DNA of 64,000 nucleotides from Aphrophora alni (GCA_963513935.1 OY740772.1:12494098-12558097), one strand, 5' to 3'. Positions 10,355-21,227 are shown, counted from the stretch's first letter. Program-made: numbers and translations. The notes: generated by a model not told the origin, from the sequence alone.

Positions 10355-10755
10355 TGTCTGCTATTATTTATATCCACATCTCTTGCAATGTGTGCGCGTT
10401 GCAAATATTAACAACTTAATGGACGCTATCGTGGTACTTACCTAACCCATCATACAATCTAATACAAAAGTAGATCCCCTAAATGTAATGCCCAAAAGTC
10501 GATCTGTTGGGCCTTTTAGGAAATGTTTAATTGTATTGAGAGAGCAAGTGATCTTACCCAGTAGGGTGAGTTTATTTAAAACGGTTCTTACGCAGGTTTT
10601 TGAACCTTGTAAAAATATATATATCCCTACTTTCTTGACGTCACGTCGGATAGGTCCTCGCAGATGTTCATATATTAAATATTCCCTCGCTTCGTTCGTA
10701 TGAACCTGTCGGGCCTCGATACTGTACTTATGTAAAGGAGTCTCCACTCGCTACG
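10355..10755 (+). repeat. Interspersed repeat family B, long copy
   Basis: It begins near TTATTTATATCCACATCTCT and TGCAATGTGTGCG, then GCTATCGTGGTACTTACCTA, GCCCAAAAGTCGATC, GGGCCTTTTAGGAAATGTT, TACCCAGTAGGGTGAGTTTA, TACTTTCTTGACGTC, CCCTCGCTTCGTTCGT, GGGCCTCGATACTGTAC and CACTCGCTACG. Overlapping chance frames on both strands (101 and 71 codons) lie in it and are not genes. Confidence 0.8.
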
Positions 10756-10889
10756 CAGCCGCGATTACCAACTTACCCTTCTTATATTGGATAAGTCATA
10801 AGTGAATTTAAAAAAAAAAAATTTTTGATCAAGTAGAATGAATAGAATAAAACTCGAACACAATATCTCACAAAAAATTACGTTTATTT

Positions 10890-10931
10890 AATCAAACGCG
10901 TTTCAACGACAAAGTCGCCATCTTCAGTAAT
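10890..10931 (-). ncRNA. Candidate minimal hammerhead ribozyme (copy a)
   Basis: On the minus strand: ATTA, then CTGAAGA (fits the CUGANGA core), then stem II GGCGAC/GTCGTT with a TTT loop, then GAAAC, a GC dinucleotide and GTTTGATT. The AC...GU pairs form a two-base stem III, and TGAT pairs with ATTA (one wobble) as stem I. Tiny stem III is characteristic of hammerheads in Penelope-like retroelements. Cleavage is inferred, not shown. Confidence 0.65.
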
Positions 10932-11002
10932 GCATGAGCTACAATAACTAAACTATAACTCCAAGTTTAGTTATACTGTAGTTTAGTTATTGTAGCTCAT
11001 GT

Positions 11003-11044
11003 ATCACTGAGGATGGCAACTTTGTCGTTGAAACGCGTTTGATT
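11003..11044 (+). ncRNA. Candidate minimal hammerhead ribozyme (copy b)
   Basis: ATCA, CTGAGGA, stem II GGCAAC/GTCGTT (one A-C mismatch), GAAAC, GC, GTTTGATT. Stem I ATCA/TGAT pairs perfectly. It is the mirror partner of copy a, so transcripts of either strand carry one ribozyme-like core. Confidence 0.65.
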
Positions 11045-11156
11045 AAGTAAACGTAATTTTTGTGAGATCTTGAGTTCGAGTTTTTTCTATTTAATATTAT
11101 CTCAAACTTAATATTTATTTATAAGTACAAGATCTCACAAAAAATACGTTTATTTA

Positions 11157-11197
11157 ATCGAACGTGTTTCAACGAAAAAGTCGTCATCCTCAGTGAT
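11157..11197 (-). ncRNA. Candidate minimal hammerhead ribozyme (copy c)
   Basis: ATCA, CTGAGGA, stem II GACGA/TCGTT with a CTTTT loop, GAAAC, AC, GTTCGATT. Stem I has one mismatch next to the core, so this copy looks weaker than copy d. Confidence 0.55.
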
Positions 11198-11255
11198 ACA
11201 TGAGCTACAATAACTAAACTATAATTCCAGTTAGTTTAATTATTGTAGCTCATGT

Positions 11256-11296
11256 ATCACTGAGGAGGGCGACTTTGTCGTTGAAACGCGTTTGAT
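11256..11296 (+). ncRNA. Candidate minimal hammerhead ribozyme (copy d)
   Basis: The best copy: ATCA, CTGAGGA, stem II GGCGAC-TTT-GTCGTT, GAAAC, GC, GTTTGATT. All invariant core bases expected for a hammerhead (CUGANGA, GAAA and a U before the cleaved base) are present, and stems I and II pair. Confidence 0.7.
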
Positions 11297-11330
11297 TAGG
11301 TAAACGCAATTTTTGTGAGATCTTGTGTTA

Positions 11331-12039
11331 AATTTCTATTGTATCTAATATTATCTGATAAGTCAAGCTCAATATTTATTTATAAGTAGAATGAAGACAA
11401 ATTAATTTTCATTATAAGATTAATTTTCCGACTGCTCGTTATGTTTCATACTTAAGAGCGCATAGTATAGTAACACCCGCGTCCATATTACGGAACTCTC
11501 AACATTACATAGCTTGGCCTAGTTGGAAACAACCTTATTCCCTAACTTTCACAACGATGGTAGACGAATTTAGCCTAAACTGTGTAATAAACACAAAAAC
11601 AAGGATACAGACGTATTCAACTTATCAAAATAAATTGTGCAAAACATTACACAAACCACTTTTAGATACGCAGAAAAATAATTTTCCACCAAAGTGTTCT
11701 TGGTTGAACGATTTAACTGGCACACTGCCTTTGCGAACCTTCCAGTCGTATACGTTTAGAATAGAAAGTTGGTAAAGAGGAACGCTGCCGCGTTACTAAA
11801 CAAAATATAAAATGGATTCCCTTGTATCGGCAATTTTTAAACTAGGGAAAAGTAAATTACAAAAGTATAAAAACAGTTAAAAAAGTTCCTACTTTTATCC
11901 CCATAAGAAATATATAGGAAATATTAAAACAAAAAATTACCCCTTTCAAACCATACATTTATTTGTCGAAAAAAAGTAGTCCTGTTTGCTTCACTACAGC
12001 TTGACAAATACAAAATTAGTTTCCAGTTCTAAATGTATG
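11331..12039. other. Unassigned segment
   Basis: A 72-codon plus-strand frame at 11557-11775 has no recognisable domain and A+T-biased composition like its flanks. No RNA or repeat is recognised. Confidence 0.35.
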
Positions 12040-12545
12040 TTGGTAGATACTTCATAACTGATTTTAAAGTTAAATATAATAAAACTTCTTATAAACATAA
12101 GTCCCGGAACATTTTGTTTTCCGTCTGTCGGCCATTTTGATTATTTTTCGGGGGGGAAAACGATAACTTTAGAAATTATAACGATTTCGAGTTTAAATAT
12201 GGAATACACATTTTTTTTACGCTACTTTTTACCGGTAATAGCAGGAACCAAAAGTTTATTATAGACATTTTCATAATTTAGTAACTGTAGACAATTAACG
12301 AAAAGTTGTTTTTTGTTTTTAGTCAATAACTCGGTTATTCTTCGACTTACAGAATTTTTTTAAAAACATCTTGTTTGTAGTTAAAAGGAAAATAGTTTGT
12401 CTCTTGTACATTTTTTTTACAACAATCGATTTTTCGAATTTTTAACATTTTAAACAGCCGCCATTTTAAAAATTTACATAACTTCATGGTTTCAAGAAAA
12501 CGAAAAAGTAATTCTGCATATAATGGTACCAACCCCACATAATGT
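12040..12545. mobile_element. Degenerate fold-back element remnant
   Basis: It contains the family blocks GGCCATTTTGAT, AGTCAATAACTCGGTTATT, GACTTACAGAATTTTTT, AAACAGCCGCCATTTTAAAA and TTACATAACTTCATGGTTT in the order of the right arms at 33480-33700 and 53800-54010. A left arm is only vaguely present. No transposase. Confidence 0.55.
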
Positions 12546-12549
12546 CAAA

Positions 12550-13190
12550 AATTTGCGGTTGCATTTCACACAAGCTTGTTATTTTTCATTTCTCTCTACA
12601 TGTTTTCATACGACCAGCTACGGAAAGGATAGTCCACCAGGCCAGACGCTTGCTTTAGCTAGGGTAATACTAGTACTATGAAAGTTCACCAAGTATCACA
12701 CAGGCAGGGTGTGCAAAACCTCTCCTGGGCTATTCACTCCATCAACACCGGGTCGCTTTAAACTTGGGTTAGGCTGGAAAACAGAAGAAAAGGAGGGTAT
12801 GAAGACATGTGGAGAGTTAAAGTGACAAATGGCTGACCTGTAGGAAATACTGTAGGTCAAAGGAAAGACCTTAGAACAACATGAAAAGTAAAGATCTGAG
12901 GAGGCCGTTTTGGGTTTGCCAATTCCCCCTCCACACACGCGTGTTTTATGTGTTTACTTAATTATCTGGCATACATTTTTTCAAGGTTATGTTTAACAGT
13001 TGACTCAAGTTATAGCTGTTGTTTATTGATTATAGATTGATTCTGTCTCTCAACCTTCATAATTAACACCAATGCATGGAAAAACACTAATTAGGTATTA
13101 TATAACTAATTAGTGATAGTGGCTAAGCCTGTGTGGCTAGGTTAGGTTACGTTTCCGACATGTGTATAGGTTTATATATTTAAAACAAAC
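12550..13190. other. Unassigned, moderately G+C-rich block
   Basis: 12600-12950 is less A+T-rich than its flanks (CCAGGCCAGACGCTTGC, ACCTCTCCTGGGC, CCCCCTCCACACACGCGTG). An 80-codon minus-strand frame at 12696-12938 shows no domain I recognise. It could be a 5' part of an old retroelement or a diverged exon; neither can be supported. Confidence 0.35.
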
Positions 13191-13191
13191 T

Positions 13192-13470
13192 ATGTGAAAC
13201 AATGCACAAACTTTCTTACTTCACCTATCCAAAAAAACCAAAAACTTGTAATAGCAAAAATGAAAATTCAGTAGTTGTCAATCAAAAAGATTGAACAAAC
13301 ACTTATATATTTAAATAAAGCCCTAAATTTGCGTCGCTTGTGCCGTCGGCGTAAATTGTGTTTAATTTAAATCGAGGTTTTCATGACAAAAGGTGTAGTT
13401 CAATTTTTGTTTTGCCAATTATTCGCCAACTGCCAACGGGTTTAAGGTCACTAAGTTTTACATATCTCTG
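13192..13470 (+). repeat. Interspersed repeat family E, copy 2
   Basis: AACAATGCACAAACTTTCTT, CAGTAGTTGTCAATCAAAAA and TGCCAATTATTCGCC are in the order found in copies 1 and 3. Confidence 0.6.
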
Positions 13471-13599
13471 AAATTGGAAGGAAATCCCTCTTTTTAGAAA
13501 TTCATTGAAATCCTTCAATAACTTCAATAGCCTATGGTAAAGCTTATCTTATATTTAATTCGCTAAGGAATTTCTGCTCCAGTCGCTTATTTCTTCACT

Positions 13600-14730
13600 A
13601 TGGGGCCGATTTTAATTATTATTGATGCGACAAATTAAACAGTGTTACCTGGAGATTTGCCGGAAATTATTCATTTTACCTGGAAACACTTATTTTGTAA
13701 TAAATTCATCTTTTAATAACATGTCTCTAATGGGTTTCACAACAAAAATAATTTGAAACAGCTGTTATAAAATTATTCTGGAATACGTTTTACGTTGTTG
13801 TTTTGTTTGAGAATTTGTAACAGCTGTTTTAAATTATTTTTAGGTTAACTTATAAAGTGCTAACTTTATTTGCGGAGTTTTCACGTTGTTTTGTGATTGA
13901 TTACTTACATCTTGCAAAACTAAACAGTTTATGTGGTTTATTGTTAATGTTTGACAATTGGTTGTATATTTGTTATCTCGCAAAAAATAACGACTTAAAT
14001 TTACGTACTGAATAGCGCTTACTTTATATTTTGTGATTGTTTGTTTACATCTCGCAAAAATTAACGGTTTAAGTGGCTTATTGTTATTCAAAACTGTTAA
14101 AATTATGAATTGGAAACAACTAGACTAAGAAATTTCTTAACTACAAGGCTGATTTTAATTATTGAGGAGACAAATTAAACAATGTTACCTGAAGATTTGC
14201 CGAAAATAACCCATTTTCCTTGGAGACACTTATTTTTGTTATAAATTTATCACTTCAATAACGTAACTGTTAAGAGTAAATTTCACAAAAAAAATCATAT
14301 GAAACAGTTGTTTTAATTCTCAAATACGTTTTATTTTGTTGTTTTGTTTGATAATTTATAACAGCAAGCTGTTTTAAATTATTTTTACGTTAACTTAACT
14401 TATAAAGTGGTTACTTAATTTGTGGGGAACCACATTAATAGCTTACATAATTTTGTAAAACTAAACAGTTTAAATGGCTTATTGTTAACGTGTGATGTAA
14501 ATGGTGGGCGCAGAAAGACCGCTTAGCCCATCATGAACCTCACATATCGACATTATTTTTAAATTGCACGTTTATTTGACATTAACAATCCATATTTTGA
14601 TGTAGGTGTGAATATTGCAGTGCTTTGATGTTTCATTGTGTTAATAAAACATGAATACATTTGATGAAACAACCACACAAATGTAGTTTTTCGAAACTGT
14701 TAAAATTCTTAACTGGAAACGGCAAGTAAT
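13600..14730 (+). repeat. Direct duplication, about 535-bp spacing
   Basis: Blocks of unit 1 (13607-14110) recur in unit 2 (14143-14720): GATTTTAATTATT, GACAAATTAAACA, GTTACCTG, GATTTGCCG, TTGTTGTTTTGTTTGA, AGCTGTTTTAAATTATTTTT, CTTATAAAGTG and CTGTTAAAATT. The copies differ at many sites and by indels. An 83-codon minus-strand frame at 13840-14091 is not conserved in unit 2, so I do not call it a gene. Confidence 0.75.
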
Positions 14731-14854
14731 TTATATTTTGTTATGAAAATTTAAAATGTGTTCATATATGTATAATTGTTAAATGTCTTGTAGTGTGTGT
14801 ATCTCATTCATCTTGGTCTTATGTAAAAAGGGGGGAAATAGAACATAAAATAAA

Positions 14855-15015
14855 GACACCCAGCCCTCGAATACTCTAATAGCGTTAGGGTTGTACAAGA
14901 ACAAGAGTTGTTCACCATGATGGAAGAGATGAATCAAATCCAAGACTAAGGGGGAAATGTATAGAATCAGCTAGATTACCTCGGGATTGCCAAGACCGTA
15001 TAAGTGAGCCGCCGA
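14855..15015 (+). repeat. Interspersed repeat family A, copy 2
   Basis: CCCAGCCCTCGAATACTCTA, ATAGCGTTAGGG, CAAGAACAAGAGTTG, then a diverged tail with CTCGGGATTGCCAAGACC and AGTGAGCC. The order is as in the other copies. Confidence 0.7.
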
Positions 15016-15520
15016 ACGGTGGTATTCATATTAATTTACAACAATAGCTAAGGCATAGTTAATTACCATGTGAGGTTATATTTGCAAACGCGTCTATTAA
15101 AATAAACGACTAGTTGTTTTAAATAGGCACGTGTAGGCCTAAATTTCGAGGTTATGTAACAACTTACTGAATAGGCCTATCAATTTCAAACCCATCTCAT
15201 TTTCTTTGTAATTTAATACGAAAAAAATGAACTCATAATTAGGTTTTTCCTAGAAGCTACAGAGAATGATATCTATAACTGATAAAAGATATGATTATGC
15301 ATTTAACACTAAATTACACTCATCACCGAATAAAGACCATTGATTTATTTTCACTTTTTCATTGACCACTTAACTGGTTTTTTTTTTTTTTTTTTTTTTT
15401 TTGATGACGTTAGTTTTGATTTGTAAAAGTTTTACAACATTTATTTAATTAACAACAAATATAATATTAAAAGTAATTTTAAAATTAAGCCTCTGTCTTG
15501 TTACTTCCCCAGTTACAAAG
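15016..15520. other. Unassigned segment with poly(T) tract
   Basis: No gene is recognised. A poly(T) run of about 24 bases at 15379-15402 may mark the reverse-oriented end of a retroposed copy, but I cannot identify the body. Confidence 0.35.
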
Positions 15521-15522
15521 TA

Positions 15523-15630
15523 TAGGTTAGGTTAGGTTAGATTATATTAGGTTAGGTTAGGCTAGGTTAGATTAGGTTGGGTTAAGTTAGGTTAGGTTAG
15601 ATTATATTATGTTAGGTTAGGTTAGGTTCA
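15523..15630 (+). repeat. Interstitial TTAGG-type telomeric repeat
   Basis: About 20 units of TTAGG with variants (TTAGATTATATTAGG, GGCTAGG, GGTTGGG). TTAGG is the canonical insect telomere repeat. Variant units show it is an old internal tract, not a chromosome end. Confidence 0.9.
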
Positions 15631-15639
15631 TATCACGTG

Positions 15640-15935
15640 TTTTAATCAACTTATCACAATAAATTTAAAAGGATAGCAGAGTTCATTTCTGTATTTAACG
15701 GTATCTTCGATGACAAATAGCGAAGTTATTGTCAAAAATGTAAATCCAAATCCTGACCTTTCCAAAAAAATATGATATTAGTGTAATTAAGAAGTGGACG
15801 CTGTTATATATATGTACAGTACCGATGCCCACTAAGGCAGAGTCACTGACTCGAGGATATATAGTTCTAGGAGGCTCGTTAGGACCCAGCCGATGTCACG
15901 AAAGTATTAGGCCCCTCGCTTTGCGGCGCTGCTGT
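15640..15935 (-). repeat. Interspersed repeat family B, degenerate 3' half
   Basis: GACAAATAGCGAAGTTATTG, AAATGTAAATCC, TGACCTTTCCAAAAAAATAT and GCAGAGTCACTGACTCGAGG follow the order of the 43.9-44.6 kb copy (reverse oriented). A 62-codon frame at 15825-16013 in it is by chance. Confidence 0.5.
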
Positions 15936-16261
15936 ACTGACAAAAGTAATCCTAAAAATGAAATAAGCGCACCATCGTGTTCCTTATTAAATTCCCTGTA
16001 TAACCGTATATAGTTTATAATTGTAAAATATTTTGTTAAATGCGAAAATAACGATGGAAGATAAGAAAAAAATGGTTTTGCAGACGTTTTTCATCAACAC
16101 GCGTATTTGAATTTGCGCAGTGTAAAAACTAAGTGTGCTAAAAAAAAATTTCCTGTTAGGAGTTTATTAACAGTATTGTTATTATCAACATACTCAAGTT
16201 TCGTAATAAAATAAACACTACAACAATTGTTATTAACGTTTTAGTGAATTATTAATATCTC

Positions 16262-16475
16262 AATAACGAAAGTACTTAGTGGTTACACAATTACGAGATT
16301 CAGGAAACCTGGTTAAACAACTCTTTTAAAACAAACGTATATTGGGTAAGACCCTTCGATCTACCAATGCGATTTAACATTTCCTACAAGAGACCAACTA
16401 GAGCATCACATTTAAGAGGATTTGTTTGAATTACATTGTATGACAGGGCTGGGTACGTGCTACGATGGCGTCATC
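16262..16475 (-). repeat. Interspersed repeat family B, 5' half
   Basis: CACAATTACGAGATTCAGG, TTTTAAAACAAAC, GGGTAAGACCCTTCGATCTA, CATTTCCTACAAGAG, GACAGGGCTGGGTACGTGCT and ACGATGGCGTC. It is reverse oriented and ends at the family start. Confidence 0.75.
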
Positions 16476-17030
16476 AATTTCTTTATTTTTTTAACTGATG
16501 ATTGACCTGCAATCTCAAAAGGATTTAAAACAGGGATCAGCTGACGTAAAGTTAAGATAACAATATTTAATATAGTCGTATATTCACTAATCCGAAGGAT
16601 ATAACGTTAACAATTTCGTATATTATTGTCACCTTTAGACAGACACGTGGAAGATAATTCTCATGGAGTTCACAATCTTCATGGACACTGAAAGTTAGGC
16701 CAACTACCCAAGACGAACCAGTCTGTCAGAAGAAGGAGGAGAGCTCAGTTTACAATAGACTACGCCAGGAGTGACGTTTAAGCAAGTCATAATGAACCAT
16801 TAAGTATACATTGATTTCACTTTTTAAAACAACTATCTACGGTAAAAGTAATTCCAGGTAGTCTAGATCTTGACCCAGTATAGCCTACCTGTTTAGCCTT
16901 GGAGCGTTATTTTGATAATGATATACTGTAATTCGCGTTTGCAAATCAAAGAATACAAGGCAAACCTTGTATACAGAGTGTTCAAGAATGACGTATGGGA
17001 TAAATTGTATCAAGATTCAAAATATAATGA
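16476..17030. other. Unassigned segment
   Basis: No gene or shared repeat confirmed. A less A+T-rich patch at 16640-16790 has no recognised content. Confidence 0.35.
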
Positions 17031-17690
17031 AAACACTGGCCATCATGGTACTTACCCAGTCTCATCATACAATGTGACACAAGCAGATTCACTAAAATCC
17101 AATTCAGAATATTTGATCCCTTCGTCCTTGTAGGAAATGTTAAATTATATTTGTAGTTCCAGAAGGTTTTACCCACTAGGGTAAGTTTGTTTAAAACAGT
17201 TGTTACACAGGTCTTCTGAGCCTCGTAATTGTAACCTAGCTCGTATCTATAAGTCACTACGATTATCAGATTTTCTCGAGAGAACTATTTTCTATTCGTA
17301 GAGATGTGGAATTGGTACCATCACCACTTATTTTCCTAATTTAGTGGGTTATAGCCTAAGTTGAATAAAAAGCGAGATATAAACCAAAAACCTTTTTTTT
17401 TAAATGGGAGCCATTTGACATTTTCGATTTATTTTCGGAATTTCTAAAGGTTTCTACTGAGCACACTAGTTCGCTACCCCAAATGTTGTGCTACTATTTT
17501 AATGTATCTTAAATCCGTTGTGCTTACGTACAGGCGACGGACGGACGGAATGTTGAAAATCAGTTTTTCGATTTCACGGACATAAAAACGTGAAGATTAA
17601 GGTCGACATTTTTCTAATTAGCAAATTTACACTAGATAAGTAAAAACATACAAAAATTTTGCGTTCCAAAAATTCGATCTGTTAACATGT
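17030..17690 (+). repeat. Interspersed repeat family B, long copy with 3' part
   Basis: The 5' part: GCCATCATGGTACTTACCCA, GCAGATTCACTAAA, TACCCACTAGGGTAAGTTTG, AAAACAGTTGTTACACAGG, TTCTGAGCCTCGTAATTG. It then jumps to the 3' part seen at 35.8-36.2 kb: TAGAGATGTGGAATTGGTAC, CTTACGTACAGGCGACGG, ACGGACGGAATGTTGAAAAT and AAACGTGAAGATTAAGG. The middle CACTCGCTTCGCTCG block is deleted. Confidence 0.75.
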
Positions 17691-18509
17691 TCTGATAACG
17701 CACATATTTACAGAGAGTAAACAGGAAAATATGACCTTGAAATCCTCCCCACTGCACAGGAAGGGTTATATTTTAGGTTTTTTAGAAGGTAAACTTTATA
17801 CTTTATTTCAGTTCTCGCACTGCCAGACTTCAATGCAAAATTTCGTTTATACATTTGTTTAAAAACTTTTTTTTTTTACACTATTTTTTTCATATAATTT
17901 CATTGGCTAAAGTTGCACATACAATAGGGACGGAAAAACGGTCAGTTGGAAATCGGTACAGACATAAACGGTTCACAGCTGTTCTCACTAATCTATTCAA
18001 ACACCAAACAAATTCATCAATTCAAGGAAGAAACTACCATAAAATCGAAAACTTAAAAATTACGTTGTAATTTATATCAAATGTAAACTCTGAAGGCGCA
18101 AAAAAAATTATCGCTCGTCAAAGAATGGTTTTCGAGTTGTTAATCAAAGTGTACAACGTCATGAGCGACGCCTTAGATCTCATATTTGGGGTAGATGGTC
18201 CCATTTGGGTATTTTCCAATTTACTCAAGAACAATTTTTGTAAGTTGGTATACTTGAAGATGTCGACAAATAGGCTTTATTTCGATTTTTACTCAAATCA
18301 AATTTGACGTCAATCAACGCGGAATTAAACGAGGAAAATTATTACAATAAAAAGGTTATTATTAATTTCATATTAACGTCAAAACTGTATGCATCGTTAA
18401 AAACTATGGTTTTGATTCGGCCAGGGAGCGAAGGCGAACGTGGCAACACCGCGGCGCACTACCAGAGACATTAACTCTTGAGTACTAAATGATTAACCCT
18501 CCGGCGCAC
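17691..18509. other. Unassigned segment
   Basis: Two short frames (17855-18070, 18125-18307) carry no domain I recognise. No RNA gene or repeat confirmed. Confidence 0.35.
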
Positions 18510-18940
18510 TCAACTACGCTGTTAAATAAAAATCTATATATAATACTGATTCAGAATTCTACTAAAAAGAGCTACATAACTCACCAAAAATCAAATTTGT
18601 AGGATATTAATATCATAAACTCAGTGATGACAAAAATTTATAGCAATTTTTTTTTTTTTTTTTTTATCACCAGCAACATTAACTAGTGGTTAAACAGCAA
18701 CTTTTGATAAAAATTAAGTGGATAAAGTTTATTAAAAATAATTGCAGGCTTTCAAAATTATCCTTTTTTGCTATACTGGTAAAAAAAAAGCATAAAAAAT
18801 GTGTATACCAAATCTTAATAATTTCTAAAGTTATCATTATTTTTGAAAAAACACAAAATGGCCGACAGACGGTAAACGAAGCGTCTGTGAAACAACCTCT
18901 ATATAGAACTGTTTGGGGGTCGAAGCTGAATTAGAAACGC
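18510..18940. mobile_element. Degenerate fold-back element remnant
   Basis: The right part holds TGTATACCAAATCTTAATAA, AAACACAAAATGGCCGACAG and CTGTGAAACAACCTCTATAT, matching the right arm-end pattern of the fold-back group. A poly(T) run lies at 18646-18665. The left arm is poor. Confidence 0.45.
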
Positions 18941-19889
18941 GGATGTATACCGTCTTCTGAAAGAAGCTAAAATCGTTTTGCTGTGTAGGTTGGGTATATC
19001 TTGAATACAGTCACCATTGACGACAGCAACTGCTGAGTCACGGAAGCAATGATATTTCTAACCTCACTTTATTATCGTAGCGTAAACATCAGAACGTGCT
19101 ATGTTTATAAACAGACGTATGTAGTCGTTAACACTATTTAATATTCTGTTTGGATCACTTCTTTATACAATGACTTGGGACTTTCTGCAGTGCTTGTCAT
19201 TGATCAAAATTGGATTTGAATTGATAGAACTAAGCGGAACACGACCATTTAGTATTTCCTTTGTACATTTATTTCCCCAATTAAACCCAAATGCGTCTAA
19301 TCGTTTTGAAATTTAGTAATAAGGTGTTGTGTAACTAGGCCGAATGAAGTATGTAGAGATAGCGCTAGCGATGGATGTGTCTGGGTAGCGCATGCGCTGT
19401 CGTCGTGTACCCCCACCAAGACCTACTGTGTCGATGTGAAGCGGTACAACCACCTCCCGTTGACCAAACAGCTTAAGTCTATTCTGGTTTTAAAGCTATT
19501 AGATAATGATGGATTGTTCATATTATTGATATGGCTTAATCGAACATTTGCCGTCATTTGTGTTTATAAAAACTAATAAGCTAAAGTTTTGTTTGGGTCC
19601 ATAGAAGCTACACTTGAGGGAAAAAATGATCAGGAAACCCAAAAAAGGTACTTGTAGGCATGCCACGAAAAAGAAGGGTGAATTCAATCGACAACCATAG
19701 CAAGGAGATATTCAATACAAGGAACTGAAGGACGGTGTTATTACGATTAATTACTAAACTCGTGTCTTGAAGGTCCTGAATATATCTCTCATAACTGTTT
19801 TGCACTTCTCGTATTAAACTATATATTTTTGTCTTTTGTGGATGTATATTCCCTGAACAGGTGGCTTTCCCAAGGGTACCCACAGTAGC
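18941..19889. other. Mostly unassigned; short repeat at 19497-19585
   Basis: 19497-19585 (GATAATGATGGATTGTTCAT, GCCGTCATTTGTGT) repeats the flank at 2855-2940. The rest, including 19340-19460 with GCGCATGCGCTG, has no recognised content. Confidence 0.4.
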
Positions 19890-20695
19890 CCAATACCAAC
19901 CAACGACGGGGAGGTATACGTCTCCTATGTTATCATAGCTACTCCACGCTGAAGGTATTGGAAGACGGTATGGCGTAATTATGACATTTGGAGGGAAATC
20001 ATTGAGGCATGGGCGCATATCCCCATAGACTAAAAAGAAGCCGTGATGTGGTTTTGGAACAATAACAACCAACGGGGAGGTATACGTCTCCTATCTACCA
20101 TAGCTACTCCACGCTGAAGGTATTGGAAAACGGTATGGCGTAATTATGACGATTGGAGTGAAATCATTGAGACATGGGCGTGAAGCCGTGATGTGGTTTT
20201 TGAACAATACCAACCAACGGGGAGGTATACGTCTCCTATCTACCATAGCTACTCCACGCTGAAGGTATTGGAAGAGGGTATTACGTAATTATGACGATTG
20301 GAGGGAAATCATTGAGGCATGGGCGCGTATCGCCATAGAATAAAAAGAAGCCGTGATGTGGTTTTTGAACAATACCAACCATCGGGTAGGTAGGTATACG
20401 TCTTCTATGTACCATAGCTACTCTACGCTGAAGGTATTGGAGGACGGTATGACGATTGGAGGGAAATCATTGAGGCATGGGCGCGTATCGCCATAGAATA
20501 AAAAGAAGCCGTGATGTGGTTTTTGAACAATACCAACCATCGGGTAGGTAGGTATACGTCTTCTATGTACCATAGCTACTCTACGCTGAAGGTATTGGAG
20601 GACGGTATGACGATTGGAGGGAAATCGTTGAGACATGGGCGCGTATCGCCATAGAAGAGAAAGAAGCCGTGATGTGGTTTTGGAACGATACCAAA
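19890..20695 (+). repeat. Tandem array, about 145-170-bp unit, 5 copies
   Basis: The unit contains ACCAACC, GGTAGGTATACGTC, CATAGCTACTC, ACGCTGAAGGTATTGGA, GACGATTGGAGGGAAATCAT, GGCATGGGCGCGTATCGCCA and GAAGCCGTGATGTGGTTTT. The CATAGCTACTC block recurs at about 19934, 20099, 20242, 20413 and 20571. Length differences are internal indels (for example a missing TACGTAATTATG). Minus-strand frames of 82-154 codons read through it but are not maintained from unit to unit. Confidence 0.85.
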
Positions 20696-21119
20696 CCACC
20701 TTTGACCTTTACTATTGATGTTATGACTCTAAAACTATTCATCAGCAGGTTAAATGTTTTGATTTCCCCCACGCATGCGCTGTGTAGTTTTGTTCTTGGC
20801 ATTAAAATTATTGTATGTTTCTGTAGCACGGAAGAGTGCTCAATCTACAAGCATGACGTGTTTAGTTCATGTCTTTGTTTGTTTGCTCGCTCTGTTATTA
20901 TGGCTATTAAAGTATTTTAGCGTTCCCAAAGACTTTGACACTTTACGTTTTACACTTAGAGACGCTTTATTATGCCAAGTCCCCCAAGTGCCAAGTGGAA
21001 CGTTTGACGTAAGTTTTAATCGTAGGGGAATTAAATCTTTATTCTTTGAAATAGCAAAACATACAAAATTTATAAATCAATAATCAATTGAACATTTCAA
21101 CGTACACAACAAAAAAAAC
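20696..21119. other. Unassigned segment
   Basis: Overlapping plus-strand frames of 83 and 102 codons (20669-20920, 20775-21083) look hydrophobic in places but match no domain I know. Low support for a gene. Confidence 0.3.
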
Positions 21120-21226
21120 AAGTATATGTGCGCCATCATATTACTAACCCAACTTGATCATTCAATATAATACTAACAGTTCCTCTAAATGTGATGCTCA
21201 AAAGTTGGTATCTTGAGCCTTGTATT
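21120..21226 (+). repeat. Interspersed repeat family B, 5' fragment
   Basis: GCGCCATCATATTACTAACC, CCTCTAAATGTGATGC and TCAAAAGTTGGTATCTTGAG, then it abuts a fold-back arm. Confidence 0.65.
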
Positions 21227-21227
21227 A

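Larger units (their letters stand above)
10855..11085. repeat. Palindrome with a hammerhead core on each strand (pair 1)
   Basis: The left arm (CTCACAAAAAATTACGTTTA, AATCAAACGCGTTTCAACGA, AAGTCGCCATCTTCAGT, GAGCTACAATAACTAAAC) is the reverse complement of the right arm from about 10985 to 11085. The centre is a short AACTATAACTCC-type spacer. The same arms recur in pair 2. The arm sequence resembles the terminal repeats of Penelope-like elements. No reverse transcriptase is seen nearby. Confidence 0.85.
11120..11330. repeat. Palindrome with a hammerhead core on each strand (pair 2)
   Basis: A second inverted pair of the same roughly 95-base arms, about 35 bases after pair 1 (GATCTCACAAAAAATACG ... 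CAATTTTTGTGAGATC). The two pairs have independent substitutions, so they are not a very recent duplication. Confidence 0.85.

Noticed and set aside
19608..20072. 154-codon minus-strand frame
   Set aside because: Its start overlaps the about 160-bp tandem array and the frame is not kept in other units; no domain is visible.
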